This document shows, one piece after another, positions 24,001 through 35,631 of a DNA stretch of 64,000 nt; within the stretch, counting starts at the first letter, position 1, and each line of letters starts with the position of its first letter. Source of the DNA: Anisakis pegreffii. Its lineage: Eukaryota; Nematoda; Chromadorea; Rhabditida; Anisakidae. Made by a program: the position numbers and the translations under genes. The stretch is taken from NCBI GenBank assembly GCA_035041965.1, contig JAPYMA010000100.1:62001-126000 (forward strand), in the 5' to 3' direction. The notes below the pieces were generated by a model. It was not told the origin of the DNA. It did no database searches and was given only the letters and a program-made list of their open reading frames with translations.

Positions 24001-26555
24001 ACGGAATGTTCGCAGCATTCACCGTTGCAATGTTGTTTGATATATTCAAATCAACAACGTGATTCATATGAACAGATGTTTTATCGCATATAAATATCTA
24101 AGCCTAAAGTGTACTTAGATATGCACAATGTGGTATTTAATACACCGACCAAATACATTTACCATGAATCCGGTCAGGCTTGTGTGGTATACCAATGTTC
24201 TATAGTGAATCAAACGGAGAATCGATTACAAAAGAGAGAATTCTCATTTGATGCCGAAATTCACATGCCTCTTCATCCAGTCATATTTGCAGATTTATTT
24301 TCGAAATCGATTCTGATGGCTGGAAGTGCCCACTGTGGATGGGCGATAACGAATGCTTGTGCTGTACGCAAAGCGATGATTGACTTTGCTGAAGGCTTGG
24401 GATGGAAACAGCCTGAAGGATGTAGGTGACCTTAGCGAGTAGATGAAAGATATCCTCTCTGAACTCCAACACATTGATAGTGCTTCATTTAGCAAATTCA
24501 TCTTCGAAAGTTCTTAAAATCTTTACGCTCTTACCAAAAACAATGAGAGGATCTCGAAAACGGATCTTCACTCGAAAGCTCCATCAATTACCATCAGTTA
24601 TTTTTCTCTCTGTACTGTTCATTAAAACTTCCAAATTGGACCGCGCACCAAGATAATATGCAAAACCGTTTAATTGGATTCACCTAGAACTGAATGGTTA
24701 TTGATTGTGAGTGAATTTGTTCTGACATATTTTTCGAAAGAATTTCACTAGCTTGAAACTCTGCCACTGTAATACTTAACGTAAATAATTCCAATGCTAT
24801 TAAATTCTGAATAAAAAAATACGAAGATTTGCTTCAATCAAATGATACTGCCCACTAACAATCGTTTTTGTAATCTTTGTAAACGTTTCAGTATCCGATC
24901 ATGAAATTAATTCGAGTATGATGAATTTCCTGAAAATTCAGCCAAGCACATCGCTTGGGGTGAAGATACTGACAAAGACGAAGAAGAAAAACAATATATT
25001 TGGATTGGATTTTGTGCCGATCATCGATGGTGACTTTCTACCTGAACCAATCGACGAACTCAGAAAGAAGTCACTCGGCCGAGTGTGCATTGCAGGCGTT
25101 ACCGAATATGAAGCGCTCTTATTCGGTAGCTAACATTTCATTGATATCGTACAATGTCATTCCTCATATACTAACTTCACAGTTCTTATCGACACATACA
25201 AATATGATTACATGTCCCTGAACCGTATCTTCATGTGACAGTCATACTTCGAGCGGTGTTCTGCTTTATCGCATACACATTGCTAACGAATGAATGAATT
25301 ATGTCTTCTGCAGATATCACCAGAAAGTAACATCTATGAATATGACTGCTTGTAGCATCAATGGGCAAGAAACAGTATGATTATGAGTCGATCAAACGCA
25401 TGGTAAATAGTTCGATTCAGCCGGAGCGCTTCTCGAATTATGAGGAGTTACGGAACGAAGCTATGAAGTTGTATGTGAAAGAGGGACAAAGCAAGGATGA
25501 TCTTATGAAATCATACATCCGAGTGAGTCTCTTTTATTGATTTACGGTAAATGTTTTTAGCCATCATAGCAATTGGTTTTCTCTAGAGAAATTTATCGAC
25601 GTGTTACCAAATTCCATTACAGCTCTTCAGTGATATCTTCATCAATAACGGTGTTCATCAATTTTGTGACCGTATGGTACAAGCTGGCCATATTGTTTAT
25701 CTATACAATTTTCAGTACTGTCCACAAACTATTGGTTTATTGGGGTGGTGGTTCCCATTTCTTGGTCAGTTTCTATTCATTTATTTGATGCTCTTCTGAT
25801 TTCTTATCATTCCGAGCTTCTTGTAATAAACAATCACCCAATTAAAATGAAAGTTTCATTTAGTCGCTACGACTAGTTAATACTCTCAAAGTTTCCGTTC
25901 TTTCAGGAACCTTTGTAGTCGCAATTGTTGATTTTTTTTTCAGCCGCAACTCATTGCACCGAATTGCCATATTTATTCGGTAAAGGTATCGTTCATACAT
26001 TTCATCCGAATGAAAACGATTTGCGGATGTTGGATCGTTTCACAACATTGTTCACGAACTTCGCTAAATTTGGGTAAGCTTCACGAGAGAATATACTCAG
26101 TTTTGATTTGTTGATGAAGTATTCTGCTCAGTGAAGATATATGACCCGTTGGTGAAGATCAATATTTCGTTGCAGTGCTGCAAAGATCAGCTCGTTAAGT
26201 GACGGCTCTTCAGGATCTTTAGAATATTCCTTTAAGTCATCTTAGATTGCACTTCTAAAAAAGCATATTAGAAATTTTATCAATTGCGTTCAGTAAATTC
26301 AAATGTTATTAATTAAGTCCTCATGAAAACAGAATATTCGCCTAGACTTGAACCCAGATAAAGTTGATCGGTTTCATTTACAGCGATCCAAACAATCGAG
26401 ACGATGGCAGTGATGAAGCTGAACGATGGAATCCATTGAAGGAATCTCACATTTGGTCTTATTTGAATATAAATGAGAGTTGTGAAATGATGAATGATTT
26501 TCATGATAAAAGAGCTGAATTTTGGAATTCACTCACGCCAGATCTCATTCAGTGA
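21097..26555 (+). CDS. Type-B carboxylesterase (alpha/beta hydrolase), complete
   Basis: Ester hydrolase of the cholinesterase/carboxylesterase family. Ten exons: 21097-21270, 21756-21929, 22202-22290, 22449-22693, 24293-24421, 24892-25125, 25356-25522, 25623-25764, 25944-26073 and 26384-26555; 551 residues, typical for the family. Visible landmarks are [14 protein letters not shown] near the start, [12 protein letters not shown], the oxyanion-hole segment IHGGGF (127-131), the nucleophile elbow GQSAGA with Ser211, an acid candidate Glu344 in [10 protein letters not shown], and catalytic His455 in [11 protein letters not shown]. There is no signal peptide. The protein begins MGNLVS, which fits an N-myristoylation site, so an intracellular membrane-tethered enzyme is more likely than a secreted one. 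Intron 3 uses a GC donor (GCAAGT at 22291), and the 1.6-kb intron 4 holds a foldback element. A TTTGCAG acceptor lies 13 nt before the ATG. AATAAA is at 26571-26576. Whether the substrate is a xenobiotic, lipid or other ester cannot be told. Confidence 0.93.
23213..23585. mobile_element. Foldback / MITE-like element inside esterase intron 4
   Basis: Imperfect terminal inverted repeats of about 42 bp. The left arm (about 23216-23257) contains CATTCTTTTC...CTCTCATAGCT. The right arm (about 23541-23585) reads AGCTATGAGAG...GAAAAGAATG, the reverse complement with scattered mismatches. The interior has further complementary TTCTCATTC / GAATGAGAA words. It has no coding capacity and no clear target-site duplication. 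The superfamily is unknown. Confidence 0.55.
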
Positions 26556-27429
26556 ACAAGTTTTGTTGTTAATAAACGACGATAATTCGCTCCATTGTCA
26601 CGGATCGCAATGATATTCTTCTGCTGTAATTGTTCGAAGCGCCAGCGACAATGCGCAGAATTATTACCATTCATTAATTTTTATCGCAAAAAATTCGCGA
26701 TGATTTATTGCTAAATGAGAAGAGAATATTACGAGATGAATGAAGAACGATGATTGCAATTAAGTGAACTTTGATTCTTGAAAATGTTTGCGTTCATTTG
26801 AATAAACCGAGCAGTGTCGATAATGGATTTGTAATTGAATTAAACAACAATCTCCTTTGAGGGGAAGAGTGCGTTCGAACTTTTTGCAGTTGTCACGATG
26901 TTATGTGATTGGTATGTTGAACGCTATTGCACCTGTTTTGGGTGTATTCATTAATGTTTTACGAATTACGATGCTATTGTTGAGTATTATTAACGCCATT
27001 ATCAGAATAAACTTTCGATTCGAACTCAACACAAATGCTGCTGCTGTCACTGAATTTAAAAATTCACATTCATCAATGATGATCAACCAGCTGAATGAGT
27101 GCGTGCTGAAGGCACTGGGCACGGCCCATAATCAGATGAATTTCTAACTTGACAATGATTTTTGTTTTCGTTCGCTATGAGCATTTATCTTATTCCAGTA
27201 ATTGTTTTCTGCAATTCTAGTGTTTGTTTTCACGTCTATTTGCATGCAATTAGATACGCATATGGAAGAATTCTCTGAAGTTTGAAATTTTATCCATTGC
27301 AGTCAAACAAGGACTTCCCAGCTGTTATTATAATCTTCAGAGCTGATAGTATCGTTATTATGACTATTATTGATATCAGTTGTCTCAAACGTGATCAAAT
27401 TCAGTTGCACATCAGCTAAATTGTTGCAG
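26556..27429. other. Esterase 3' end and intergenic DNA
   Basis: Starts with the esterase 3'UTR (AATAAA at 26571). A 96-codon ORF at 26857-27147 has a hydrophobic middle, but no splice context and no motif, so it is not called. The interval ends at a TTGTTGCAG acceptor abutting the ATG at 27430. Confidence 0.4.
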
Positions 27430-27731
27430 ATGGCTTTAAGAGCAAGAAGTCGAAGTATGACTCCATCAAGTCGAAAAGATCGCAGAAACGATGTTGTGCT
27501 GTTCATCTCATGGCGACAGAATCAGGTAATTTTTCAGTCCTTTCATAACAGTTTTGAGGAAACCAGTCACTTGTTTGTTGGTTTTTGAAGGTCTTCCTTC
27601 CTTCATGTGTGAAGAAATCTATGGAAAATCGCCTTCGATATCTGCACCAAAGACGAATCCATCCACTGCATCAGTTCTCCACGCTACACAAAATTTCAAC
27701 CCATTTTAGTATTGACACAGGTTTTGAATAG
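27430..27731 (+). CDS. Possible small two-exon protein, unknown function
   Basis: Exon 27430-27525 begins with an ATG directly after TTGTTGCAG and ends at CAG|GTAATT in phase 0. Its product starts MALRARSRSMTPSSRKDRR, basic and Ser/Arg-rich. A 65-bp intron ending TTTTTGAAG leads to exon 27591-27731 (VFLPSCVKKSMENRL... to a TAG), giving 78 residues. The acceptor is the AAG type also seen in well-supported genes here. There is no domain, signal peptide or family I recognise. Its support is exon architecture and position between two genes of the same strand; it could be chance, or part of a longer gene. Confidence 0.35.
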
Positions 27732-28816
27732 CATCGAAATGGTGATCACAGCGGGATTAGGGAACGTCGCGAAACTTTTGAGCGTGTAGGAGAAATTCTC
27801 GGTTTGAACGAATAATGGAAAGTATGAAAAGACAAAAATGACGATCATGAAGTAATGGTTAGCATTACTCAAGTAAATGATCAGCTGAATGAATGGTTTG
27901 ATATATAAATTATCAAGGTATATATCGACGCCACCTTTTATTCTTACTTTAACTGGTTCAGTGTTATGTGGTAAATTACTATTGCAAGGTGTATGGTGAA
28001 CTAGTTATTGATAACAGTTTGGTACATTAATATTCATTCATTCATTGCTCCTTATAATTTCCGAATTTCCTTATAATTTTACTTGACATCAGCTTCATAT
28101 GAATATGTTATTGCTTACACGTGCGATTTTCATTCAGCATTTCACTAATTGTAAGTACATTTCACTACATCTCACTCCATCCTTTCAATTCAACAAACTT
28201 TTAGTATTGTTTTCGATTGGCTGATGTTTGTTCAACGTGTAGTTTGTATGATGTAGTTAGTATGTTTGCAATCTCAATTCACATTCTAACATTCTAATTG
28301 TAAAACATGCACTTTGTATGTTTGCAAATAAAATTCTTCAAACCCATTACTCAGAATTTCAAGCTGGACCTATTTCCATCTGCCAGACATAGTCCATAAT
28401 GCTCCGAAAACTTCATGCTTTTTTTCGTAGTCACCGAATTACTCTGAACGGATTGAAAGTGGTATTCGATTGTTTGAATTTCACATTTTTAAACGAAGAA
28501 ATTTTTCCACCGATGGGCATTAGTGCATACTATCACAGCGTTTTGAAGTTCAAAAAGCTTATTTCGCTACGTTTCGCTACGTTGTGAAACGTAGCGATGG
28601 CTTGCTACTGCCTTTCTCTGCATTTTCCCTCAGTTCACTGAATTTATTTCGCTGATGAGTTATGATCTGATGCTAGGAATGCATTAGGCTGTCTTTCCAG
28701 TTACTCCAATCACTTGATTACCATTGTGTTAATTAATAAATACGACGACGAATGTTGTATGAGCTATATGTCATCATTATCATTCTCAGCGCGATTAATC
28801 AAACGAATGAATTCAG
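27732..28816. other. Intergenic, upstream of PGM3
   Basis: No gene seen. It contains a small hairpin built from a tandem and inverted CGCTACGTTT word at 28565-28596. It ends at GAATTCAG|ATG, the acceptor that abuts the PGM3 start. Confidence 0.4.
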
Positions 28817-31800
28817 ATGGTAAGCCAAAAGCAAGACGTTCCGAAGGAGTTCACTCGTAGTGGAAACACCGATCATCATGGTAATGTGCATGTGATAGCG
28901 GATACGAAGGTGTTTGGCTACGGTACTGCTGGCTTCAGGGCGGACGCTGCTTCACTACCGTTTATCATCTACAGAATGGGTTATTTGGCCGGACTTCGCG
29001 CTAGGTTTCTCTTCACTTACTTTGTGCCATTGACTGTATTCCATGGGTGGACTAAAATGCTGAGCGCTAATTAAGTCATTAAGATTTCTAATTGAGTCAT
29101 TCGAATATGAAAGGTGTCTATTCATATTCGATTGACTGGAATTAATCGAGTGAAAACATTGCAGATATTTGAATAAAGCCATCGGTGTTATGATAACAGC
29201 CTCGCACAATCCCGAGAATGACAACGGCGTGAAATTGATTGATCCACACGGTGAAATGCTGGACGCGTGTTGGGAGAAAGCAGCCGACGAAATTGTCAAT
29301 TGCACGTTAGTTGTGTTGTTTTCAGTTATGAATGTGAATGAAGTACCTCAGAAATTAATGAATTGCTTCTTCCAGAAGTGTTCTGGTTTAGTAGTAGTCT
29401 CATCTGAAAGCGCACGTAAAATTTTTTGTTTATCGAATCTGACGTTGAGCCGAACACGGCTCTTTTTTTGGAAGCCGTATTCAAGGTGGTTGGAAATATT
29501 TTCAGAGATGATGAGTTTCCGACGGTTTATCGTGCAATGGAAAGTGGCTATGCAGCTGGAGAGGACGTACACAACGCTCGTGTGTTGAGTGGGTATGATA
29601 CTCGCGAAAGTTCACAATATCTACAAACGGCTCTTAAAAGCGGTGTCCAACTGTCGAAAGCACAATTCTATTCATACGGTTTGTTTTGAAGGTTTTTGTA
29701 ACCCGGGTGGAATTCATCAAATCTCGTTTGTATGCCCACAAGATTTTCACCATTGATCACGAAATCAAAGCAGTGTCTCTGTGTTTAAAATTCTACGATG
29801 TCGCAAAATAAGCAAACAGTCAAATCGTTGCTATTATTTCAGATCTGTTAACGACACCTCAATTACACTATATTGTGCGTTGCGAGAACGATGCTGAATA
29901 TGGTTTCCGTGGTGAGGAAGGATATTATCGGACATTCAGCAGTGCATTCAATACGATGCTTAAAGTTAGTTTCTATTGAGATTCATTTTGATTATTAGTT
30001 ATTACATCTGTCATATCGCTGAACCATATCCAGAAATTTTTATTGTTATGAACGTAAAGAATAACACCTGAAAAGGCTCCAAACATAGATAAGTTCGTTT
30101 GCTAATATGCGTTGTTTATCTGATGTAAAGGCATTGATCAGTAAATTTTTCTCTTTGCATTAATAGTCTGACCGCTTCCCAGATGAAATAGTACGTAAAG
30201 GTCATCTTCTTAAGAAATGTCAACATTCAAATTCAGATCACCGAAAAAGGGGAGAACTACAAACCGAACTTGATATTGGATTGTTCGAATGGAGTTGGAG
30301 CGAGTAAATTCCGGGAACTGGTGACACATTTGTTTGAGAAGAGTCTGCATGTTGAGTTCATCAACGAAAAAGGTCCTCTTAATGAAAAGGTGAAATATAA
30401 CTGCATTGTTCGCGTTTGAGATATACCAGGATTACTTCAATCATTCTGAAGTGGTCATCATTTGTCATGCATTTATTTTTTTGAGCCAGTCGAAAGAGTT
30501 GCATTTGACTATTGAAGAGAAGTTTTTGCGGAACACTGATTTTACCATTTATTTTTTCAGTGTGGTGCTGATTTCGTTAAGATCACTCAAACATTTCCGC
30601 GTGGTTTCGAGAAGGTGAATGCGACGGAGCGTTGTGCATCATTCGACGGCGATGCGGATCGTTTGGTTTATTTCTACAAAAACAAAAACGCTGAATTCGT
30701 GCTGTTGGATGGCGATAAAATTGCCGTTCTGATCGCGAAGTATCTTCGTGAGGTTCGTTCTCATATGGATGTGTGGTTGAATATTCAGCGATGTTCAATG
30801 AGACTGCATGAAACTGATTTGTTAGCATTTTTCTGCAATATTTGAGTTGGTTTCGGAAGAAATTGTTTTACAGTGTGCATTCGTTCTTTTTGATGAGAGT
30901 TTGAGTTCTTCATCCGCATTATCGAATTTCTGAAACCATTTCAGCAGTTGATTGGTTGCGGACTGGACAAGGAGCTGTCATTGGTCATCGTTCAGACTGG
31001 TTACGCGAACGGCAACTCAACCAAATACATTCGAGAGGAAATGGTGAATTTGCAGATCACTTTGCAGTTTTTTGTGCCATTCATAACCAGTCAGACTTTT
31101 GATTCTGTCGCAAATTTCTTCGATAACATTGGAAATATCATTGATCAGTGAATTTCATTCGATTTTGATTTGAAGGGATTAGAAGTGAAAATGGTGCCGA
31201 CAGGTGTTAAACACCTGCATCATGAGGCATCAAAATATGATATTGGTGTGTATTTTGAAGCAAATGGACATGGAACTGTCACGTTCAGTGATCATTTTCA
31301 CGAAATTATTAGCGGGTTCGTTGTTTCATCGAATTGATATTTTGCTGAAGCGATTCATTCATTTATTCATTTGCCAGTATTTGACGACATTGCCAACGTC
31401 GTTTTTTCATGCACAGAATATTTGCTGTTTGTTTAGAGAGGATGTTAATGAGAAGATCGAATTGAAACGTTTACGTGGTTTCTCATCCTTAATCAATGAA
31501 GTGGTTGGTGACGCGATGTGTGATTTATTGGTTGTGGAGATTTTATTGAGACATTACGATTGGAGCGTTGATGATTGGGCGCAGAAACTTTACACGGATG
31601 CCGCATCGTGTCAACTTAAAGTTAAGGTTAGATCGATCCATCAATTATCTGACTAATTGATCGTAACGCGATTGTTCAGAACTGGAGAAGTCTTTAAAAA
31701 GAGGAAGATTTCTGGAGTTCGTTTTCATTTTCTGTTGAATGTTCTGAGATGTTGAGTTTAAAAAGAAAAGGCTTTTGAAATGGTTTTAGGTGAAAGACCG

Positions 31801-32391
31801 ATCGGTATTCAAAACAACTTTTGATGAGATGACATGCTTAGAGCCGGTTGGTATTCAGGAGGCAATTGAAAAAATTATTGCGGACAATAAGTGTGGACGA
31901 GCGTTTGTTAGGTTTGTGAATGTTTTGGGATTGGCTTTTATTGTGGCGTTGAGCATTCACTCATCAGATGCTATGTCATTTCTTTATTTCGAGTGAGTTC
32001 GATGGAATTTCGCCGTAAACGATTTTGCAGTGTTTCATAGAGCGCGATGAATAAAATGAATCTCGTCGAAATGTTGCATTTAATTCTATTCTGTGGTTGT
32101 TTTGGTTCAAAAATGGAATCGTAGTTGATTCCTGACCAGCGAGAACAGTTGCCTTTTAATGAGGATGATCATTGAGTTGATGTGCGTTGACTTTATTATT
32201 GGATGAAGGGAGTCTAAGTTGGAGAATTTCAACTTAGTACAACTGAGTAATAATGTAAGATGATTGTGATCTTCAGACCGTCAGGAACCGAGGATATCGT
32301 TCGCGTCTATGCGGAAGGATCGTCTCCTCAGAATGCGCGTGAGATCGCTGATAAAGTGGCTGACATTGTGCGTTCAGTGACGAATGCTTAA
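28817..32391 (+). CDS. pgm-3: Phosphoacetylglucosamine mutase (PGM3/AGM1 type), complete
   Basis: Interconverts N-acetylglucosamine-6-phosphate and -1-phosphate in the cytosol, the step before UDP-GlcNAc, which feeds N-glycans, O-GlcNAc and eggshell or cuticle chitin. Eleven exons: 28817-29004, 29165-29305, 29506-29678, 29843-29964, 30237-30389, 30561-30752, 30945-31043, 31176-31315, 31437-31626, 31790-31911 and 32277-32391; all phases agree, giving 544 residues (human enzyme about 542). Landmarks in order are YGTAGFR, the active-site loop [12 protein letters not shown] with phosphoserine Ser76, [17 protein letters not shown], the metal loop DGDADR (288-293), the sugar-binding loop EANGHGT (384-390) and the phosphate-binding loop [14 protein letters not shown] (507 on). 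These assign it to the acetylglucosamine branch of the phosphohexomutases, not to PGM1. The exon 8 acceptor is TTTGAAG. The ATG directly follows CAG, so a spliced leader may abut the start codon. Confidence 0.96.
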
Positions 32392-35219
32392 ACATTGAAC
32401 ATCTTATTATTCACTTATTATAACTGTGATTGAAACTAATCGGTGATATTCTCTTTTGAGCATTGAATATTGTGGTTTTATTTTTATATTTATGCAATCA
32501 ATTTAATGTGATCATATCGTCTTATCGTTTTATTGTGAGAGAGTTAATAAGGATAAACTGAGAGTACTTAAAAAATAGGTCACTTCATAATGAAATAGAG
32601 ATAAGCGAGGAAGGTTTTTTGTTTGCACTGATGTAAGTTTTGCTCCATTCTTGCGCTTAAACGCTACCGATTTCACATTTATCTGGACACCAGATTTTCA
32701 TCTGGATGGGGTTTTTTAAATGATATCTCGTTAGATGCTCCCTGGTCAACAATTCTGCTGGTCCCTTTTCGCGTGAAATATATTGTGGTATAGCCAGAAA
32801 AAAAAAACGATATTACTAAGCACTGAAAGGTTTTGAAATTTTATACATTTCTTATTGTGATCGTTTGTGTTCTAGCATGTTCGATAGCTGTTCATTGTTT
32901 TAATTCTTAACCTTTTTAAAGTTCTTTCACATCGCAAATAGCCACGCATACTCTCAATTGTTTATGCTTTTAGTCTCTTTCGTATCATGTATTTTTGCAG
33001 ATTTCTACGTTGAAGCAATGCAAACAATCTTATCGTAACACTTTTCATTCATTTTAAGCGATTCGGCCATAAGGCATTTCAAGTTTGTGAATGAATTAAT
33101 TCAGTGTATGTGCATTCCATGTTTGCAGAAGATTTTATCTTTCCATGGATCTGATTATTTTGGTTGTGTTCACGGTTAATGCTGATTCATCTGGTATATC
33201 TGTGTTCGTCATGATTCTTCTGGAATGGAAAACTGAAGAAATTCTCCTCTTCAAACATTTCTTCTCAGTTACTAAGCCTTTCACCAAATGACACAACAGC
33301 ACTTTCAGTGTGCTAATTTTACTTACTAGCGTCAATTTTCATCGATATATTCATTTCACGACGAGAATCCCTTCGAATATTCGATTATTCCTCAAAGCCT
33401 TTCAGAGGGTGCGAATTTCTTCAGCTTGAATCACTACAACGTTATTCAGTTTTACTTTGTTCCTATTGAAAGGATGCATTCAGATTTCTATTTTTAGCGA
33501 TGAGTGCCTTACTCTGTTATTGATCTTACCGAATCTGCGTTATTTTCGAATTTGTGTGCGCAAGTTTTAAATACCTTTCTCAGTTTACTATTGAATATTA
33601 CTAAAACGAATACAAATGTTCAGTCATAATTGTTGTGTTGCACTGTTTGCTTGTAACAATCAAAACGCAATTCATTCATAGTCTTTGAAATTATTTTCGT
33701 CACCAATAGAGTCGACTCCATTGCTTTGTGTAAGCAGTTCACGGTTTAACGAAGTTTTTGACACGAAAATGGAATTAATCGCATTGCGTCAGGTCTCATC
33801 ACCTGGTATTTTCGATTTTAGTCGAGAAACAATACCTATTATATGCAAAATTGACGGTTCGTCCACGATATTCCAATCACAAACAATGTTTCATTTGCTC
33901 CTCGGTATAGATGACTTTCTGAAGCTCTAAAAGCTCATGTGAGAAGGAATTGTACTTTAAGATTTCAGAGAACACAACTATTTATCGTATGAGATTGATG
34001 TTCAGTCATAAACTTACTGCAGCCGGTGTACGGCTAATATTGATCATTAAGCACACAGATACGTTGACATTGTCAAGATAATTATCGAATGATCTTTCAT
34101 ACATTATCACATTAACGTTATTATCACAATTGCAAGCTTCTCTGCAAAAATTTGAAATTAACGATGAAAATTATTTGATATTGACCATCAGCTAGCTGAA
34201 GAAAGCCCATTATCTCATCAAATCTCAAATGCTCTCGCATGCAGACGTTCAGTTAATACTCTTGACGAAAATATCGTATGCTTCTGTTTATTCGCACATT
34301 ATGCTAGTCCAAGTTGGAAGCAGAATTCAATAAACTACACTGTTGAAACTGGAAAATTTTTGAAATGACTACATATGAATGCAGTGATCAAGCGAGATCA
34401 GTAAATGAAAGCCGACAAGTTTCAGTGCTACAGATTTGAAACTTAACGGATAATCCATTATCAAGTTCGCTTACATCGCTGAATGTGAGCAAAGTTGATA
34501 ACGGAATAGTGCTTCATAAAGATAAACATTATGTGCTGCGTGATTTCATCAGATGCATTTGATAGATTTTAATTCAACATTAAATGCAAAAAGAGCAATT
34601 CAATAGATCCTCACATGAACATTCATAAAGATAGAGATGCGTTTAATATGATCGAGAAAATTCGAAAAATTTCGAAAGAAAATCCAGAACTAAGAGTGAA
34701 ACTAGTGTGTCCTTGTACCAGGCACATAATTATGATAGACCATTTCGCTCTACAAATTCACATGTGAATTGAAAACGCTCATTGAGAGCTGTAATTTCAT
34801 AGGAAATTATAAACTGATTGCAGGAGAATTCCGAGCAAACAAGCTGCAAGACATTGCTCGTTTTCTTATTCACTTTCTTCTAAGCTTATGAATGTCTACA
34901 TCGCAACCAGTGACGATCATCTCATAACGGAACAGAATGAAGAACGCTTTTTACTATTCCGATGACGCACACCTATGCTATGAGCAATTTTCATGAACAC
35001 AAGAACATGAACGCATCATGAACACATTCACATAAATTCATGTTCATTTTCATGAAAATAAACTTATCTGAATATTATTCACACACCAATGAATTAATTT
35101 AGAACCATTATGAGGATTCGTTGCTATAGTAACCGGTCGAATAATCACATAAGCAGTTGGTAATCTTTAATATTTGTTGATATAGTGCGCTATTCTCGAC
35201 GGAGCGTTCGTTGGTGTTG
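32392..35219. other. Gene-poor interval with two coding-like patches
   Basis: No complete gene. Two plus-strand patches look protein-like. At 33685-33930 an 81-codon frame reads SSRFNEVFDTKMELIALRQV and ends DDFLKL. At 34615-34767 a 50-codon frame begins with ATG and reads DRDAFNMIEKIRKISKENPE. Neither could be linked to neighbouring exons. The remainder is AT-rich. Confidence 0.35.
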
Positions 35220-35485
35220 ATGGGTACTGCGGCAAGCTCGAACGTTCGAGAGATCAGTATCAGTCAAAATGATAGCAAATCGAATCAGTTGGTTTTCATT
35301 TTCATTGAGCATTCATCGTTCATATCATTTATTCGTTCATTTCTTTGAGCTATCTCATTGCGCAATGTGCTATGCTAACTGAATGTGTATTGGGCCAAAT
35401 ACACGACGGGATTCTGGTATCGTTAGATGTTCAGTCGAGATCCAGTTCTGTCAGATGGACAATGCCCGAAAAGCGCAGAAAGTAA
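35220..35485 (+). CDS. Possible 5' exons upstream of the coiled-coil gene
   Basis: An ATG at 35220 opens MGTAASSNVREISISQNDS and reaches a GTTTTC donor after codon 24 (about 35291, phase 0). A second patch after GATGTTCAG (to 35485) reads SRSSSVRWTMPEKRRK up to a GTAATA donor. The two agree in phase with each other. The second ends in phase 2, which does not fit the next exon as modelled at 35632, so they could be 5' exons of that gene with a mis-set border, or a separate small gene. Confidence 0.3.
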
Positions 35486-35631
35486 TAGTTGCAATATTTG
35501 CTGAAAGCAGAAAAGCGTACGCTCTTGATGTGTTTTAATTACTCATCCGATGTATGAGTTAATGATGGTGATATGAAAATACCTCCGAACCCAATGCATC
35601 ATCATCATTGATGACCTTTAACTGGTAGTTG

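Noticed and set aside
26857..27147. 96-codon ORF with a hydrophobic core
   Set aside because: No splice signals or motif, and a comparable ORF lies on the opposite strand, as expected for chance frames.
29425..29505. Open stretch [18 protein letters not shown] directly before PGM3 exon 3
   Set aside because: Looks like an exon extension, but no acceptor fits the phase, and aligning with known PGM3 proteins puts the exon start at 29506.
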